Assembly: GCA_950295325.1 (NCBI GenBank)
Contig: OX485806.1
Location: 14,262,001-14,322,000 of the forward strand
Direction: 5' to 3'
DNA from: Polytrichum commune
Lineage: Eukaryota > Streptophyta > Polytrichopsida > Polytrichales > Polytrichaceae
Length of the DNA stretch: 60,000 nucleotides
Positions within the stretch are counted from its first letter, which is position 1. Each line of letters starts with the position of its first letter. The notes under the pieces were generated by a model. That model did no database searches, had not been told where the DNA came from, and saw nothing but the letters and a program-made list of their open reading frames with translations. A program made the translations under genes and the position numbers. This document shows, in pieces, positions 1 through 12,382 of this stretch.

Positions 1-83
1 GCAAGTAACTCTAAACTCCTAAACTGCTTCCTGTTGTGAAAACGGACTGGTTTCCAGTTTTGAAATTCTTTCCACACCTGGTG

Positions 84-2231
84 TTAGTGTTCATCATCAC
101 TTTCATCACTGTATGATACAAGCCCAAGAATTGTGCTTTTTTGCACAGCCTCCTCTGCTGGATCTTGTTGCTTTGGCACTTCTAGTTTTGCTTTCTTAGG
201 TTGTGGTTTGATCCTTATGAAACTCGGCATCGTCGACTTAGGTTGCAACCTCTTACCAACTACTTTGGGCTTCTGTGCCTGCAGACCGTCCAGAGCATCA
301 ATTTGTGATGAGATTCTGTCCAATTTCCCTCAAGTAGGCATATCAGACCTTTTGACCAACATTAGTCAATTTTATCTCAATGTTGTAGTCATCAGCCTGC
401 CAAAATTTAGAAAGTGCATACTGACTGTATTGAACAATGCTATCCCTAAATACATCAGATTAAAATTCTGGCTTAACAGGATACCCCCACACAAATACTA
501 GATACTAGGCCTCTGCAAAATGCTCAATTTCCAGTTAACAATATTGGCATTTTCACACAAACAACTGTTGAAGTCAAAAACGATGGGCCAGTTAATTTCT
601 AGCTCTACAGTGTACTCAACCACTATACAGCACTCAAGCCAAGACAGAAGCCTGAACAAGGTGTTGATGCAAAATATATCGATCAACCTGTAGGATACGT
701 GCACAAATTATATCAAACACTTCATAGAATGGAAAATGGACCACCCCTCTTACCTCTGGTGGAGTGGTAGAAGCCACTGATTTCACCTCCTCTGCTGCAA
801 TAACCCTACTTGCAATTGCTGTCTGCAATTCCATATGTAAAGCACTTATTCATCATGCAAAGAATATGCATGGAATGTCCTAATGATGACATGAACTTCT
901 CTCAAATGCATGGTGAAGGAATTTAAGTAAAAAAAATTAGGTCCACAGCTATCTCACTATGGGCTGACAATTATTTTGTGAAACACAAAAGAGTCATCCT
1001 GGGCAAAACCAAAACAGAATACTGCAGCATCTCTTGCACCTCATTCCCACAAAAAGAATAAAGTCAGGGAAAGCGACTACTGAATGATTCTACATGCAGT
1101 CTATTTCTTCAGTCACTTTTTAAATAAATGCAAAAAACAAAGCTTCTGAATGCATCTTAAAATGTCATGCATTTAGACTAAGTATAAAATTTTCTTCAAA
1201 TAAGAATAGGCACACACATGGAAGTCTGTGAGTTGCCGTGCCTCATCATCGGCAGCTTCCTGCTCCTGCTGCTTCTTATACTGTCAACAACCAAACCAGT
1301 GCATAATGAGAACGAACTAAATTTACGTAACTGCTATTGAATGTTTGGGTTTTTTTTTTTAAATGCCTACCCAAGCAAATTCCTGAATACTTGACTGACA
1401 ACACTATTCTGGCAGACTCTCTTGCCCCTCACTCTTAGAGAGTATAAAGTCATGTGATCACTTCAACATTAGAAAAAATCTCCACTACCAAGGAGCTACG
1501 AACTGAAATTGGTCGTACCCATGTCCCTTCCACAGGAATCCATGCTCACCGTCTCCAAAGCCTCCAGGAACTCTGTTTCATCTTCGTCTAGTGCCTTGGG
1601 TGGTCCTGGAATCATAAAAAAATATTATTAGACCACTCATATCCTCCTGCCTCATTGTCAAGCACTTGCTCCAAACGCATTGACAATAACTCTGTAACCT
1701 TCCATCTAGGTCATCAAGCAATAAGAAAGAATAATATAATAAGGGGGATAGTGATAAGGACATACGATGCTTGAACCGCTCATTGAACTCTTCATCTTTT
1801 TTGTCCTGATTTTCTTTCAATATCTAAAGACACAAAAGGAAATTGCAAACAAGTCAACCACATGCATAGAAGACAATTACCGCAAAACCGGCAAAGACTG
1901 GCATTGTACTTCAGAGCAGAATTCCAGGAAGTAAACTACTATGAAATCAATAATTATCAGAGACTAAACAAACAAGTGGCACTGGACTATGGATATAAAA
2001 GGGGAGAGAAACCTGACCTGGTACAAGGGTCGGCTGTCATAGACTTCATTTTGCTGAGGTGCCTTACTACTCTCTTGCTCACCACCCAACTGCCAGGTGC
2101 AGTGAAAGATGAGTAAATTGCAGCAAAAAACAAGAGGCCAAGCTGGGGAGGGCAGGAGAAGAGAACATAAGGATGTTCCTTACTTCAGAAGCGGACACAA
2201 AATCCAGCAGTCGCAGTGGAGGCTCTGCCAT
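84..2231 (-). CDS. NIP30/FAM192A-type nuclear protein, 7 exons, complete
   Basis: Model: complement(84..278, 754..822, 1218..1280, 1550..1605, 1766..1823, 2018..2089, 2184..2231), 186 residues; all introns are GT-AG and the frame is kept throughout. It starts MAEPPLRLLDFVSASE. Exon 2 ends YDSRPLYQ, exon 3 gives ILKENQDKKDEEFNERFKHR, exon 4 gives PPKALDEDETEFLEALE, and exon 5 carries ADDEARQL. This order matches the conserved N-terminal domain of NIP30/FAM192A (PSME3-interacting protein) as I know the family. The C-terminus is basic then acidic (IKPQPKKAKLEV ... LVSYSDESDDEH), as in plant members. Animal homologues bind the nuclear proteasome activator PA28gamma; the plant role is an inference. 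The least certain junction is the acceptor of the last exon (CTGCAG just 5' of position 278), chosen because it is the one that keeps frame with the preceding exon. No signal peptide or membrane segment is seen. Family assignment is from motif recall, not a search. Confidence 0.85.
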
Positions 2232-2649
2232 GGCTGGTGTCAATGTGTTTCAAAAACTATCTTTTCCTGAAACACCCAAGTCCAAACATCCAGAATGTGT
2301 CAGTTGCATTGAAGACATCCAGGCACATAAGTCTAGAGAAGGCTACTGAACTACACAAGATGTCGCATAGAAATAATACTGAATCAACTTTTTCAATGAT
2401 TTTTCCTGAGTGATCATTGAGTTCCAAAGTGCAATAGCTGGCAACACATTCTCGTATCACATTGTGTGACTGAGCCCTTCTAAGCTTGAAATATTAAGCC
2501 CAATTTTTAAGCATCAAGTTTCTGTTCGGAGACACTCATAGTATGAACATTGTATGAGAAGGATGCTCATTGTAAGAGTGCCACATAATGCTACGCCTTC
2601 AATAAGATGAGCAATCCAGAAAGCAAAACCCTCCAGTGTAAAAAATCAA

Positions 2650-3370
2650 GAAGATGGTGAAATAATGAGAACTGTTCCAAATATCGAGAAATCTCTCCTG
2701 AACATTTCCGAGACACACTAAAAATTGAACTGGCTCGAAAATTCAGACACAATGCAACCAGCATGGTGCTTCAAAGGTCCAACAAACCATTTGCTGCAAT
2801 GATAAGAATATGTTTAGGATGTGGTTTTTATTTATCTCATCATAATCAGACGTCCATAAGAAGTAAGCTCTAAGTTTTGCCCTGATAGCTTCAGACTATT
2901 CAAATGCAAGATACATAATGAGGGCCAAATAATGAAGATTGTTCTAAAGATCAAGAACCCTCTCCTGGACATGCACAAGACTATAGAGTCTACATGAATT
3001 GACATCAAAGAACTGATCAAGTCATTTACTGGAGCGCCTATCAGAAAATATTTCCAAGACAAACGCAGGTTCTCTAGCCTGGGGTCCTTTTTAGTTGACT
3101 AAAAAATTTAGACGCAATGCAACCAGGATCTGATGTTTTGATTCAAAGTCCAACAAACCATTTGTTGCTATAATAACAATATGTCTTGGCATGTGATTCA
3201 ACATCATCATCATCATCATCATTATCATCATCAAAAGTTCCTTAGAAGTAACCTTTTAAGTGTCTGCCAGATAGCTTCAGATTAATCAAACGAATTATAC
3301 AAACATCGCCACAATTCACCTACTGTAGAAAATGTTCCGAAATGTGGAGAACACAAAACCCCTCCTCCCT
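2650..3370. repeat. Diverged direct duplication upstream of the NIP30-like gene
   Basis: Two diverged copies of about 370 bp lie in the putative promoter. The block GTCCAACAAACCATTTG occurs near 2778 and again near 3149, followed in both by ATAA.AATATG, then TAGAAGTAA and GATAGCTTCAGA. The upstream half (GTTC.AA.AT..AGAA.CC.CTCCT) also recurs, near 2670, 2940 and 3335. Confidence 0.6.
3202..3232. repeat. (ATC)n microsatellite
   Basis: A run of CAT/ATC triplets with one interruption (ATTATC). It lies in the second copy of the upstream duplication and is absent from the first copy. Confidence 0.9.
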
Positions 3371-3379
3371 TGACAATAC

Positions 3380-4045
3380 CGACGGCAATGCCATCTACAA
3401 AACCCTAATCTCAACAACATGCGAATCCTGGTAAACAACTACCACACAATTTTAAATTCGACATCCTTACTATAGAATAGAGAGGAAAAAAAATTGGATC
3501 TCTTGGACTATCAAGCAGTTTGTGAAACATAGCAATACGGTGATCGATACATTGAAAGCGCGAACAGTAAAGAGAGGTGAAGAGGAAAGGATTGCTGTGA
3601 ATTTCTACATGAATTACTTACATGCGTCCAAAAACGAGGGATTGAAGTCGGAAAATCCCAATCGAGCCTTGAAGAAATTTGCGAAACGCATGGAACAACG
3701 GAGATTTGCTACTCCGAACCCTAGACGAGCACAGAAGTCACAAAACCCTGTTACCGTATATGGTATGTATTTCGAATGTCGACTACGTGTATTTGGGTGT
3801 ACGCTGTTATCGTAGAGTCACACTAGGTATTGAGATATTGAAATGTAGTCAAGAGAAGGATTTATTCATGTCCTTTAAGCCCTCAATCCGGCCCCTCTTT
3901 ATGAACTTTTTTAGGGCCCAACCTTGTCACATGTAAAGTGATAAGGCCTGATTTTAGGGCCCAATGATGTTTAGGATTAAGTTTCATGGAGCTTACCATG
4001 GTTAATGTCCAGTACTCTTGATAATTAAGTTTCACGACACATATC
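3380..4045. other. No supported gene
   Basis: One 97-codon frame starts at 3522 and is rich in Lys, Arg and Glu. It has no recognisable domain, no splice context and no partner frame, so I do not call it. The stretch probably holds the distal promoter of the NIP30-like gene. A TTAGGGCCCAA-like short repeat is at 3912 and 3953. Confidence 0.4.
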
Positions 4046-5494
4046 ATGAAGGATGAGCTTTAGCTTCTTCAACATGTGTGTTAGTTGCAATCAGAAACAA
4101 TCTTTTGTTTGTAAATGGATTGAGTTCAACCGAAGTCAAATAGGATTCTCGTTAATGTCCAAAGAAATGACTTTTGGTTATTTGAGGCACATAATGGGGA
4201 TTTCTAAGATTTTATGGGATGTAAAGGTTTTTGTAGTTGTATGAAGCTTTCTTCTTATCATTTTTTTGCACTATGGCCACCACTCGTAAGGAGAAGGTTG
4301 TATTGTCATAAGTGTTTTTCATTGCTCTCAAGTTTGTCTTTAAGTTTATATTGACCCTCATGCAATCATCCATGCTTTCAAACGAACCCTAACCCTAAAA
4401 AAAAAGTGAGATGACGTGGCCACCCCAGAGGGCGGCATTTCGGGAAGAGGCTATAAGCCTCCTCCTCGATGATTTGTCAAAAAAAAATTGTATTGTTAAA
4501 GGACAATTCAAGGCCGCGAACACGATCTGTTTGGAGGTTCGAAAGACAAACTCTTTTGACAACCATCCTAATACTAGATTGCATGTGTTTCCAATGATTT
4601 ATTTTCAGGTGAAAGACCATCTTTTACTCCTTTGAACATACTAAAAAACCAAGGCCTCATTGATAACACGGCATCTCCTATCAATTTGTACAGTAAATAT
4701 TTATTTTGCATAAGATCTATGTCTAAATTACTTCTTTGAAGGACTAACCAACCATGACAACTTCCTGGCCATCTAAAGTCAAAATCCCAAAACTTGTATT
4801 GTACATCCACCACTCCCTACAAAAGAACCGAATAAAAGTCTTTGCAACAATAATATTTTGGAGCATACATCCAAAGAAGTAATTTAGGCATAGATTTTAT
4901 GAGAAATAAATATTTACCTTACAAATTGATAGGATATGTCGTGTATTCAATGATACATGTTTTTTTTAATCTATTCAAAGGAATAAAAGATGGTCTATCA
5001 CCAAAAGAAAAAAAACTAAATAAATAAAATCATTGGAAACACATCCAATCAAGTACTAGGATGGTTGTCGAAAGAGCTTGTCTTTTGAACCTCCAAACAA
5101 ACTGTGTTTGTGGCCTTGATTTGTCCTCTAACACTACAAAAGAAGAATTGACAAATCATTTGAGAGCATGATGACTACATGAGGATCAATATAGAATTAA
5201 AGACAAACTTGAGAGCAATAAAAAATACTAATGGCAATACAACCTTCTCCTTCCAAGTGGTGGCCATGGTGCAAAGAAAGAATTGCAAAAGAGCTTCATA
5301 AAACCACAAAAACAAAAACCTTTTATATCCCTTCAAATCTTCAAAATCCCCACTATGCGCCTCAAATAACCAAAAGGTATTTCTTTGGATATCAATGAAT
5401 TATACTTGACTTCGGTTGAACTCTATCTAAACACAAGCAAAAGATTATTTTAAAACGCAACTAACACACGTGTTCAAAAAGCTAAAGTTGTTAC
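4046..5494. repeat. Large imperfect inverted repeat (fold-back), arms about 0.65 kb
   Basis: The sequence at 4046-4740 recurs in reverse complement at about 4866-5494, with an unmatched centre near 4741-4865. Paired landmarks are AAGACAAACTCTTT..GACAACC (4543) with GGTTGTCGAAAGAGCTTGTC (5061); GGAGAAGGTTGTATTG (4290) with CAATACAACCTTCTCC (5235); and GACTTCGGTTGAA (5409) with TTCAACCGAAGTC (4126). Arms differ by substitutions and small indels. It may be an inverted duplication or a fold-back transposon; no coding sequence was recognised. Confidence 0.75.
4386..4396 (+). repeat. Short telomere-type repeat
   Basis: AACCCTAACCC followed by TAAAAAAAAA, under two units of the plant telomere repeat CCCTAAA. 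It is probably a telo-box-like coincidence inside the fold-back arm, not an interstitial telomere. Confidence 0.4.
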
Positions 5495-6079
5495 AACCAA
5501 TTTGGCCAAAAAAGGCTATGTCCTATTCAATATTGAACCTACATTTTACACCCTACCTCTCCTCGTCCCTAATGGCCTTCCCTAGTGCCTTGTCTCAAAA
5601 GTTGACATAAACTTAGGTTCTAACATTAATCTCTACTTTGTACAAGTAAAAATGTATTGATTTTTTTAAATCAAATATTTTATTTTTAAATAGGAAGTTA
5701 ACTTAGGTTTTACATAGGTTCATCAAGTTTCTTGAAAGAATTATAGTTATGTGAAGTAACTTGGTTTTATCCACATTGATTATTAAATTTTCACATTCAT
5801 CCACACACATTCATTGAGGATAAAACTTATGGATGACAAAAAAAAGCAAGCAATAAAATTGTTCTCATCCACCCACTACATTCATCCTTGCACATCATTT
5901 TCCAAGGTCAAAAGTGATCACTACATTTAATGTATCAATTAGTGTGGATTACCAATTAGAGTTTTGTGTTGCTATAACTTTCTATCGACATTATAAAGTT
6001 TACCAAGACACAAATATCATGTTCTTTGATGTGCATAAGTCTAACTATTTATGTAGCTTGAATAAAAAAATTATATGCC
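5495..6079. other. No gene seen
   Basis: AT-rich stretch without a long frame or a recognisable repeat end. It lies between the inverted repeat and the LINE relic. Confidence 0.5.
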
Positions 6080-7340
6080 CCCATGCATATAGCACATACC
6101 ACCCCCTTTGACACTCCAAGATACTTACAAAACAACTCCACAACACACTCATCATGCACCTCAAATCCTACATTACACTCGTCAAATTACATCCACAAGA
6201 TAACTCCAATACCCATACATAGCAAAATGGCTCAACAATCCATCAACATGCCCCCATGTCCAACCACTTTTGGTCACCACCCCAATGCACATATGCACAT
6301 ATGCACAATCTCAAAAATCCTCAAATTGCGATACAACCACCCAATACATGGCCAATCAAAACAAAATACACCATTTGGCCCACCAAATTCTCCTCCCCCC
6401 TCTACAACCTTTGCTTACTACAAGAGGCTGACACATGTCTCCACCTCCTCTCTACATGCACCAACCTCATGCTCAACAACATCCAAACAACCAGACGCAA
6501 CAAAGTAATATGGCAAATACATAAGCTGCTCCTCTCCCACTCCACGACACGAGACGCAATACTAATGGACGCATGTACTCATCTTAGAGCCCCCCTGGAG
6601 AATACAATCCCTACATGGCTATACCCCTGCATTTGCACCACAAGGCCATGCCAATGCCTCGCCACAGTCAAACCTAATATCATTATCATCACCACCACCT
6701 CCCCAAAGAAAACCACACACCACCACCCAAACTCAAGCCTTCATTGAATTTACCTTATGCCAAGGTCGTGACCCCATCATCACGATTCAAAGGAGATAAA
6801 AACATAAATAAATAGAATTCAAGTACCAAACACTAGTGGGCACTCTAGAGGACGCTAGATGGTATGTCACACTCATTATCCTCACACCAAGCATATGTGG
6901 AGGCATCCACACAAATAGTATCACCAACCCCTTCGAACAATGCTACTTTCCTCTAATGCCCATCCATGCATGGATGCAACAAATTCACTTAATAGCCATC
7001 AAATATGTCACCTTACTCATGCTCAACAAACGAAACTTGGAAAACTAGAAACAACCAATAATCTTTACCTAAGCAACCTCCAAGAACCCCACATGGGCAT
7101 GAAAACCTTGAGAATGAATTCCACAACATGTTGCCTAATTAAACCCCACCCTTGCGATACCCACTTGAGATACACACAATGAGACACAAAAACCATATAC
7201 TAATAAACATGCCCATAATCCCCCCCCCCCCCTTCATGTCTTTGGTTACCCATAGGGACCACCATTGAAAGGTCAGTAGCATTTTGTCCATACCCTACTT
7301 AAACAACCATTTCAGATACACATCGAGCTCCTAGTTATGA
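6080..7340 (+). pseudogene. LINE (non-LTR retrotransposon) 3' relic, copy 1
   Basis: Broken reading frames on the plus strand carry a Cys/His cluster with HLLSTC and TRRNKVIWQIHK. This resembles the C-terminal zinc-binding region after the reverse transcriptase of plant LINEs. Near 6965-7035 a segment translating as IHLIAIKYVTLLMLNK parallels HQIAIKYLTYLILNK of the 53.4 kb copy. The end near 7250 (GGGACCACCATTGAAAGG) parallels the 3' ends of the copies at 10.3 and 53.9 kb. Stops and frameshifts are many. The 5' limit is uncertain and no intact RT or endonuclease was seen. Confidence 0.6.
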
Positions 7341-7348
7341 TGGTGAAG

Positions 7349-7380
7349 CTCTCTCTCTCTCTCTCTTCCCCCCCCCCCCC
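7349..7380. repeat. (CT)n followed by poly-C
   Basis: About nine CT dinucleotides are followed by a C homopolymer. Another C-run is at 7221-7232. Confidence 0.9.
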
Positions 7381-7744
7381 GTTCGAGCCTTCACCTGCTT
7401 AGGAGTTAAAGTATCAGCAAACATGCACTTATGATAATCATAACTCAATGAAGGTTAGTTTGATTTTCAATTTGATTATTGTTGATTTTTCATCATAGAC
7501 TTTTTGTTGTTGTTGTTGACGACGATGATTTGTTAGTGCAACTAAATTTGAATGCATAAATATGACTAATAGAAGATGGAGAACAAGAGAAATGAACCGA
7601 ATGACACCCTCACATGTATGTACCATAAGTGTCATCTAATTTGCAAAGACAACAGTTTATTCTGTAAGAAATAGAAGCATTCTACGACTGCAGCCATCTG
7701 ATTAATTTGTATAAGTGAGATTTCACAGTGATACTTATGCAGGG

Positions 7745-8325
7745 CACCATATTCAATGAATGGGAGAACCAACTGCTTTGTAGTTACAGACGAACCGGTT
7801 GAGTTTGAGAAATAAGTGGTTGAAGTTCAAGACACTAGTAGAAAACTATGCGAAAAAGAACCGCAGTCGTTTTCCCATTGCGGTTCTTTTGACACCCTGC
7901 TGTGCAGTCGCTGAACGACTGCAGATTTTTCTTTCTCGTTTTGTCGACTGTAATTTTCTTAATTTGGGGGCGTGTAATATACGGTTGGAAAGCTATTTTC
8001 AAGACCTTTCCAACGGTATATTACAAGCCCCCAAATTTCAAATATTGAGCTATAAAAACCAAAAAAACAAATTTGCATACGTTTTACGACTGCAGAGCAG
8101 GGTGGTCAAACGAATCGCAATGAAAAAACGACTGCGGTTCTTTTTTGCATAGTTTTCTACTAGTGAGACTTCAGGAAAATTACTGATCGATTTAGAAGGA
8201 ATCTGTGGAATATACCCCAAATCAGTCACCGAAAAGGGAAGATCACAGCATGTAACCAGCTGGACTCGGAAACAATACGGTTTTGACTGATTATGCTTAA
8301 AAATGTCCCCGGACATTGACCAGAT
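7745..8325. repeat. Dispersed repeat family A, copy 1, interrupted by a MITE
   Basis: Landmarks are GAACCGGTTGA, GACTTCAGGAAAATTAC, GGAATCTGTGGAATATACC, AAGATCACA..ATGTAACC and GACTGATTATG, ending CCCGGACATTGACC. The same order occurs at 38262-38455, and more diverged at 12160-12380 and 52300-52425. This copy is split by the CACTA-type MITE at 7833-8165. Confidence 0.75.
7833..8165. mobile_element. CACTA-superfamily MITE, 333 bp
   Basis: The ends are perfect inverted repeats beginning CACTAGTAGAAAACTATGC and ending GCATAGTTTTCTACTAGTG. The CACTA termini and a 3-bp target duplication AGA (7830-7832 and 8166-8168) fit the CACTA/EnSpm superfamily. Sub-terminal repeats include AAGAACCGCAGTCGTTTT against AAACGACTGCGGTTCTTTT. 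The centre holds a second palindrome (GGGGGCGTGTAATATACGG against CCGTTGGAAAGG-type arms). It has no coding capacity, so it would be non-autonomous. A homologous repeat at 38.3 kb lacks the insert, which confirms the boundaries. Confidence 0.93.
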
Positions 8326-8939
8326 TTCATTGAAGATTCGCACTTATAAAGTTGGTGTTGCTGGTGATGGTGGAGCTGGTGAGCCAGAGCTAGTTGTGGC
8401 TCGTGATGCACATGATGTCCTGCCATTGATCTGCACACGCTAACAACAGCCATGCTTGTTAACTCGGGAAAAAGGCTGGCCTCGTGAAATGGAAAGCCTG
8501 AACAACTTCGTAACATTATTTGCCAGCCAAGTCACTGTTGCCACATGTTCTCGTTGTGAAACAAGGTGGACAAGCGTGTCTCAATTAAGGTGACTTATTA
8601 AGTGGGTGTTATTGGGTTAGGGTTTCGTGTTCTCCAACTTCTACCAACTAGATTTACAGAACGAAAACTTATGTTGCATTTGCAAGTCTACGACGAAGCG
8701 TCAGCAACACTCGGATTGAAAATCGGACTTTCCTTGATTTCGTAACGGTTATCGAAAGTGCATGTTTGTCGATTCCTTAAGTCGACACATAGCTCCTGCC
8801 AATTGTGCTCATGATTGGATATGCCACGTCCTGAAAACCACCTAACCAACAATTCCTTGTACATACCTCTACTCACCACCATACACATTGTAAACCTGCC
8901 CAAACCATAACAATTCGTATACATCAACGGATCATCCAT
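8326..8939. other. No supported gene
   Basis: Short frames only. The minus-strand 83-codon frame at 8688-8939 has no recognised domain and runs antisense to the approach of the LINE relic. Confidence 0.4.
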
Positions 8940-10393
8940 TCCCCCAAATGAAAATGGTATAAGAATCGTAGCAAGCTCCAGAGTCTATAGCCCACGAAAC
9001 AACCTCCAATTTGGAGGTTGGCTTACATGACTACAAAACATACTCAAAGCAGACTTATACACCATATACTACCATATATTGCCGCATAATACCACCCACA
9101 CGACATATTCATACTTACGGATAGCTTCAATAGCATTTACCTTGTAAACAACCTCATCTAACACCCATCACCCCAACATCACCACTCAAACAAACTACTC
9201 ATCTTGGCCATAGTTCACCTCATCGTATGGTACATGCACATAATCACCATTTAGAAAGTAAGAGCACATACTGGAATCATGGGACATGAAATCGCCAATC
9301 AACTCGCCAATGACGGGACCACCTTGGGACAAACCCAACACCACACCACACCACAAATTAATCCATATAGCACATACCGCCATGTATTGGCTAAATGGAC
9401 CCAAACCAAGGCCCATACCAGAGCAAATTAGAAATCTTCACACACATATATACACAACACAAGAATATTGAACTTGCTCAAGACAAAACCAAATTCACAT
9501 ATGTAGACAAATGGGTCTCCAACCAAGATGTCCACCCCAAACTCTCAAACCATTTATGGAAAGAAAAATGTATCTCCGTTGCACAAATAACACAAACACA
9601 AAAAACTCCGATACACCCAATACATGGGTAACCATAAGAAACATATTTTCAGGTCCACCAGACACTCAAACCCAAACTGCACACTATGCCCAAGAAATGA
9701 AATTGACACATGGCCACACCTACTATCTCAATGCTCCAGCCAATACATCAAAGGACTTGGAATAACAAGACATAACAAAGCACTCCACCACATCGTCCAT
9801 TCACTTCAATTAAACAAACAAAAAGTATAGACACTTGCAAGTGCCAATAAGCATAATAATAGACCAAAAAATAACACGGTCCTTGACTAGCTATGCAACT
9901 GCACGTGCAACCCAAGCCCAACCCGCACAATATAATTCATTGAATTCAACTTATGTTAGGACAAATTCTCCCTCGGGGCACCCATGAAAAAACGTGCTAA
10001 ATACAACCCCTCGTCAATATCCTTCAAAACATAGGTTGGAAAGTAAACCCCATCATCGCCATCATGGCAGGTGTAAGGGGAGCAATTCATAAACAATGTA
10101 TAAAAGCACTAGAGAAATTCATATACAAAAACTAGAGATTAATAAACTATTGAAAAAAATGCATCAAACTGCCATCAAATGCCTTACATATTTTGTCCTA
10201 AAAAAACGCAAACTAGATAACATACAACCACTAGTGGACCTACCATAGGGCTAACACTCCTACCACACACTTACATACTATGGTGACCACCTCTTGAAAG
10301 GGCGGAAGTACCCTTACTTGGACACTAATGAGAACAATCACCCATTCATGTCGAGGCAAATAAGGCCTTGACGTTTATTTCATTTATTTATGG
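8940..10393 (+). pseudogene. LINE 3' relic, copy 2, with 3' end
   Basis: Frames broken by shifts encode NCTLCPRNEIDTWPHLLSQC (about 9676-9735), then RHNKALHHIVHSL. This is a CxxC-(x)n-W-x-HLL-x2-C arrangement like the zinc-binding tail downstream of LINE reverse transcriptases. Further 3', AAATACAACCC, GGTTGGAAAGTAAACCCC and CCATCAAATGCCTTACATA match the copy at 53.6-53.8 kb. The 3' end carries CACCTCTTGAAAGGGCGGAAG..ACCC, CTTGACGTTTATTTCATTTA and TTTATGG, again shared with the 54.0 kb copy. The 5' limit is uncertain. It is not functional. Confidence 0.7.
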
Positions 10394-11829
10394 AGTAATT
10401 CTTAAAATATGAAGATACAGTCCAATCTCTTTCAAACATCTTTATGGTGTTTATTCTTTGATCCTCACTGAACTACACACCAATCACATATAGGTGTATG
10501 ATTAAAGAAAGTATCCAAACAACATTTGCATACCTTAAGGGTACATCTAGGAGGATTGGTCTCTTTTGATGTGCAATACATCCATGATAATATTAGAATT
10601 TATTAAAAATAAATAAGAAATAAATAAAACCCTAGTCTGAAATGAATACGTGATTTCAATTTATGAAGGACTGTAAAGAGCACAGGTGTGATATGCTTAA
10701 GTGGTTACATAGATGTGCCTAAAATAGTTAATGTTGAGCATCTATTTTCTTAATGTCCCAACCAATAACAATGTGAGGTGTTTGTTTTAGGAGAACATTG
10801 ACCCATTGTGCACCCAACAAGTAGGTGTTTGAGTAAGCCATGTCTACCTTACGATTTGGGATTCATGCTATCACAAATGCAAGCGCAATGGCTATGGAGT
10901 TGGTGCATCCAATTGAGTTGCAATAGCACAGTTGCGACAATGGTCTCTAGCAGCTTGGGCATAAAATAATTAATTTCAATGGTGCCTAAATTTTTGGGGA
11001 GTTAATTTTTTGGGGTGTATTAAAAAAATTAGAAATGAAAAAAAAAACATTCAAAGAGTGCCTAAAATCACAATAATGCAAGTGACACTCATTGGAATTC
11101 AACAAAGTAGCATCAAATAACTTCAAGAGTGTCTTCACGTGGCATCAGTCTCACTCGTGGTCTAAAACCAATACAAGCATGAATTTGCTCCACAAGTCAT
11201 GTTGACACACTACCATAAAAGAATGGGATTGAGACGAGCAAATGGGAATGAATGCCTAACTTATTTTAGATTACTTTAGGATCTGCCCAATTTTAGAATA
11301 TTATCTTTTGGGTTGCCTAACTTACTATTGTACTTTAATTAATTATTAGGCAAAAAGATGCCGAAGTTGCTAGAGAGCTACAGTATTTGTCCCCCTCCAC
11401 CTTAGCATTTGCAGTACTATGTGGACATTCTTGGATGGAGGTGAGTCTTATGGTGGGTATATGGTAGGGTTTGAGACCAGAGAATTTTCCCAAAACAAGC
11501 AATCTTATTGGTCAAGAGCAAATTTTGGCCCAAGGAGTTTACACTGAGGTTGACTCCAAGATATAAAATATTAAGTGATGTTAAAGTGTCATCACTTTTA
11601 TGCCAAATATTGGTTGCCATCACGCAATAAAAACACTCCTCATAGTTTAAGAAACCAAACTTCAAGTTTGAGTCCAAGCTTGAGTCCGAAATTAAGATCC
11701 ATAAAGATAGATGTACCTAAGTCGGTTACTTCTCTTAATCAAACACTTGCATTTTAGTGGCATGTGGTTTGGTGTGTCTCCAAGAATGGATGCCAAAAGG
11801 GCATGTGTTTAAAAGAGATTAGAATGTTA
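10394..11829. other. No gene seen
   Basis: AT-rich intergenic DNA with no frame above 90 codons and no recognised element ends. Confidence 0.5.
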
Positions 11830-12382
11830 GAGGCTCAATAGTCAACATACTTGGGGGGGGGGGGAGGCTATATGACCATTTAATGACCACAAAATTTTCA
11901 CTTTGATAGTGAATAAGATATTCATAGGAGCTCAAAACAACATGAGGAAAGTGACTACAACCTTAATTTGGATTTGCTAACCATCTCGTACTAATCACAT
12001 GTTCAATATCCTAGGAGAAGTGGACTAGTAAATAAAAACAATCATTTAAGACCCATCTACCTTAAGGGATGTTTTGGACATGGACCCCAATGTTAACCCA
12101 CCATTAGAAACGAATCCACCTACATAATCAAAGTGCTCAGGATTTGGTACTCACAACAATGAATGGGGGGATTCGAGCGAGAGTTACAAATGAACCGGTT
12201 TGAAAAATAACCGCTTATAGTTTGAGACTTCATGATAATTAACGATCATTTTAGAATAATGAATGGAATCTATCTTCAATCAATAAAGAAAAAAACCACC
12301 AAAAGATCACAACATGTAACCGGTTGGACATGGAAACACTAGGATCTTGACTGATTATGGTAAAAAATCTCCCCAGACACCA
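11830..12382. repeat. Dispersed repeat families B then A (copy 2)
   Basis: The first part (B) has TATATGACCA.TTAATGACCAC, CTTTGATA..GAATAAGATATTCATA and CCTAGGAGAAGTGG; it recurs at 21372-21612 and 37922-38100. It is followed by family A (GAACCGGTTTGA, GATCACAACATGTAACCGG, GACTGATTATGG), ending CCCCAGACACCA just before the TIR element at 12383. The B-then-A order is repeated at 37.9-38.5 kb, so B and A may be parts of one element, possibly an LTR or a large MITE. Confidence 0.6.

Noticed and set aside
3522-3815. 97-codon Lys/Arg-rich frame
   Set aside because: No domain, no conserved context; overlaps another chance frame.
4386-4396. Interstitial telomere
   Set aside because: Fewer than two repeat units.
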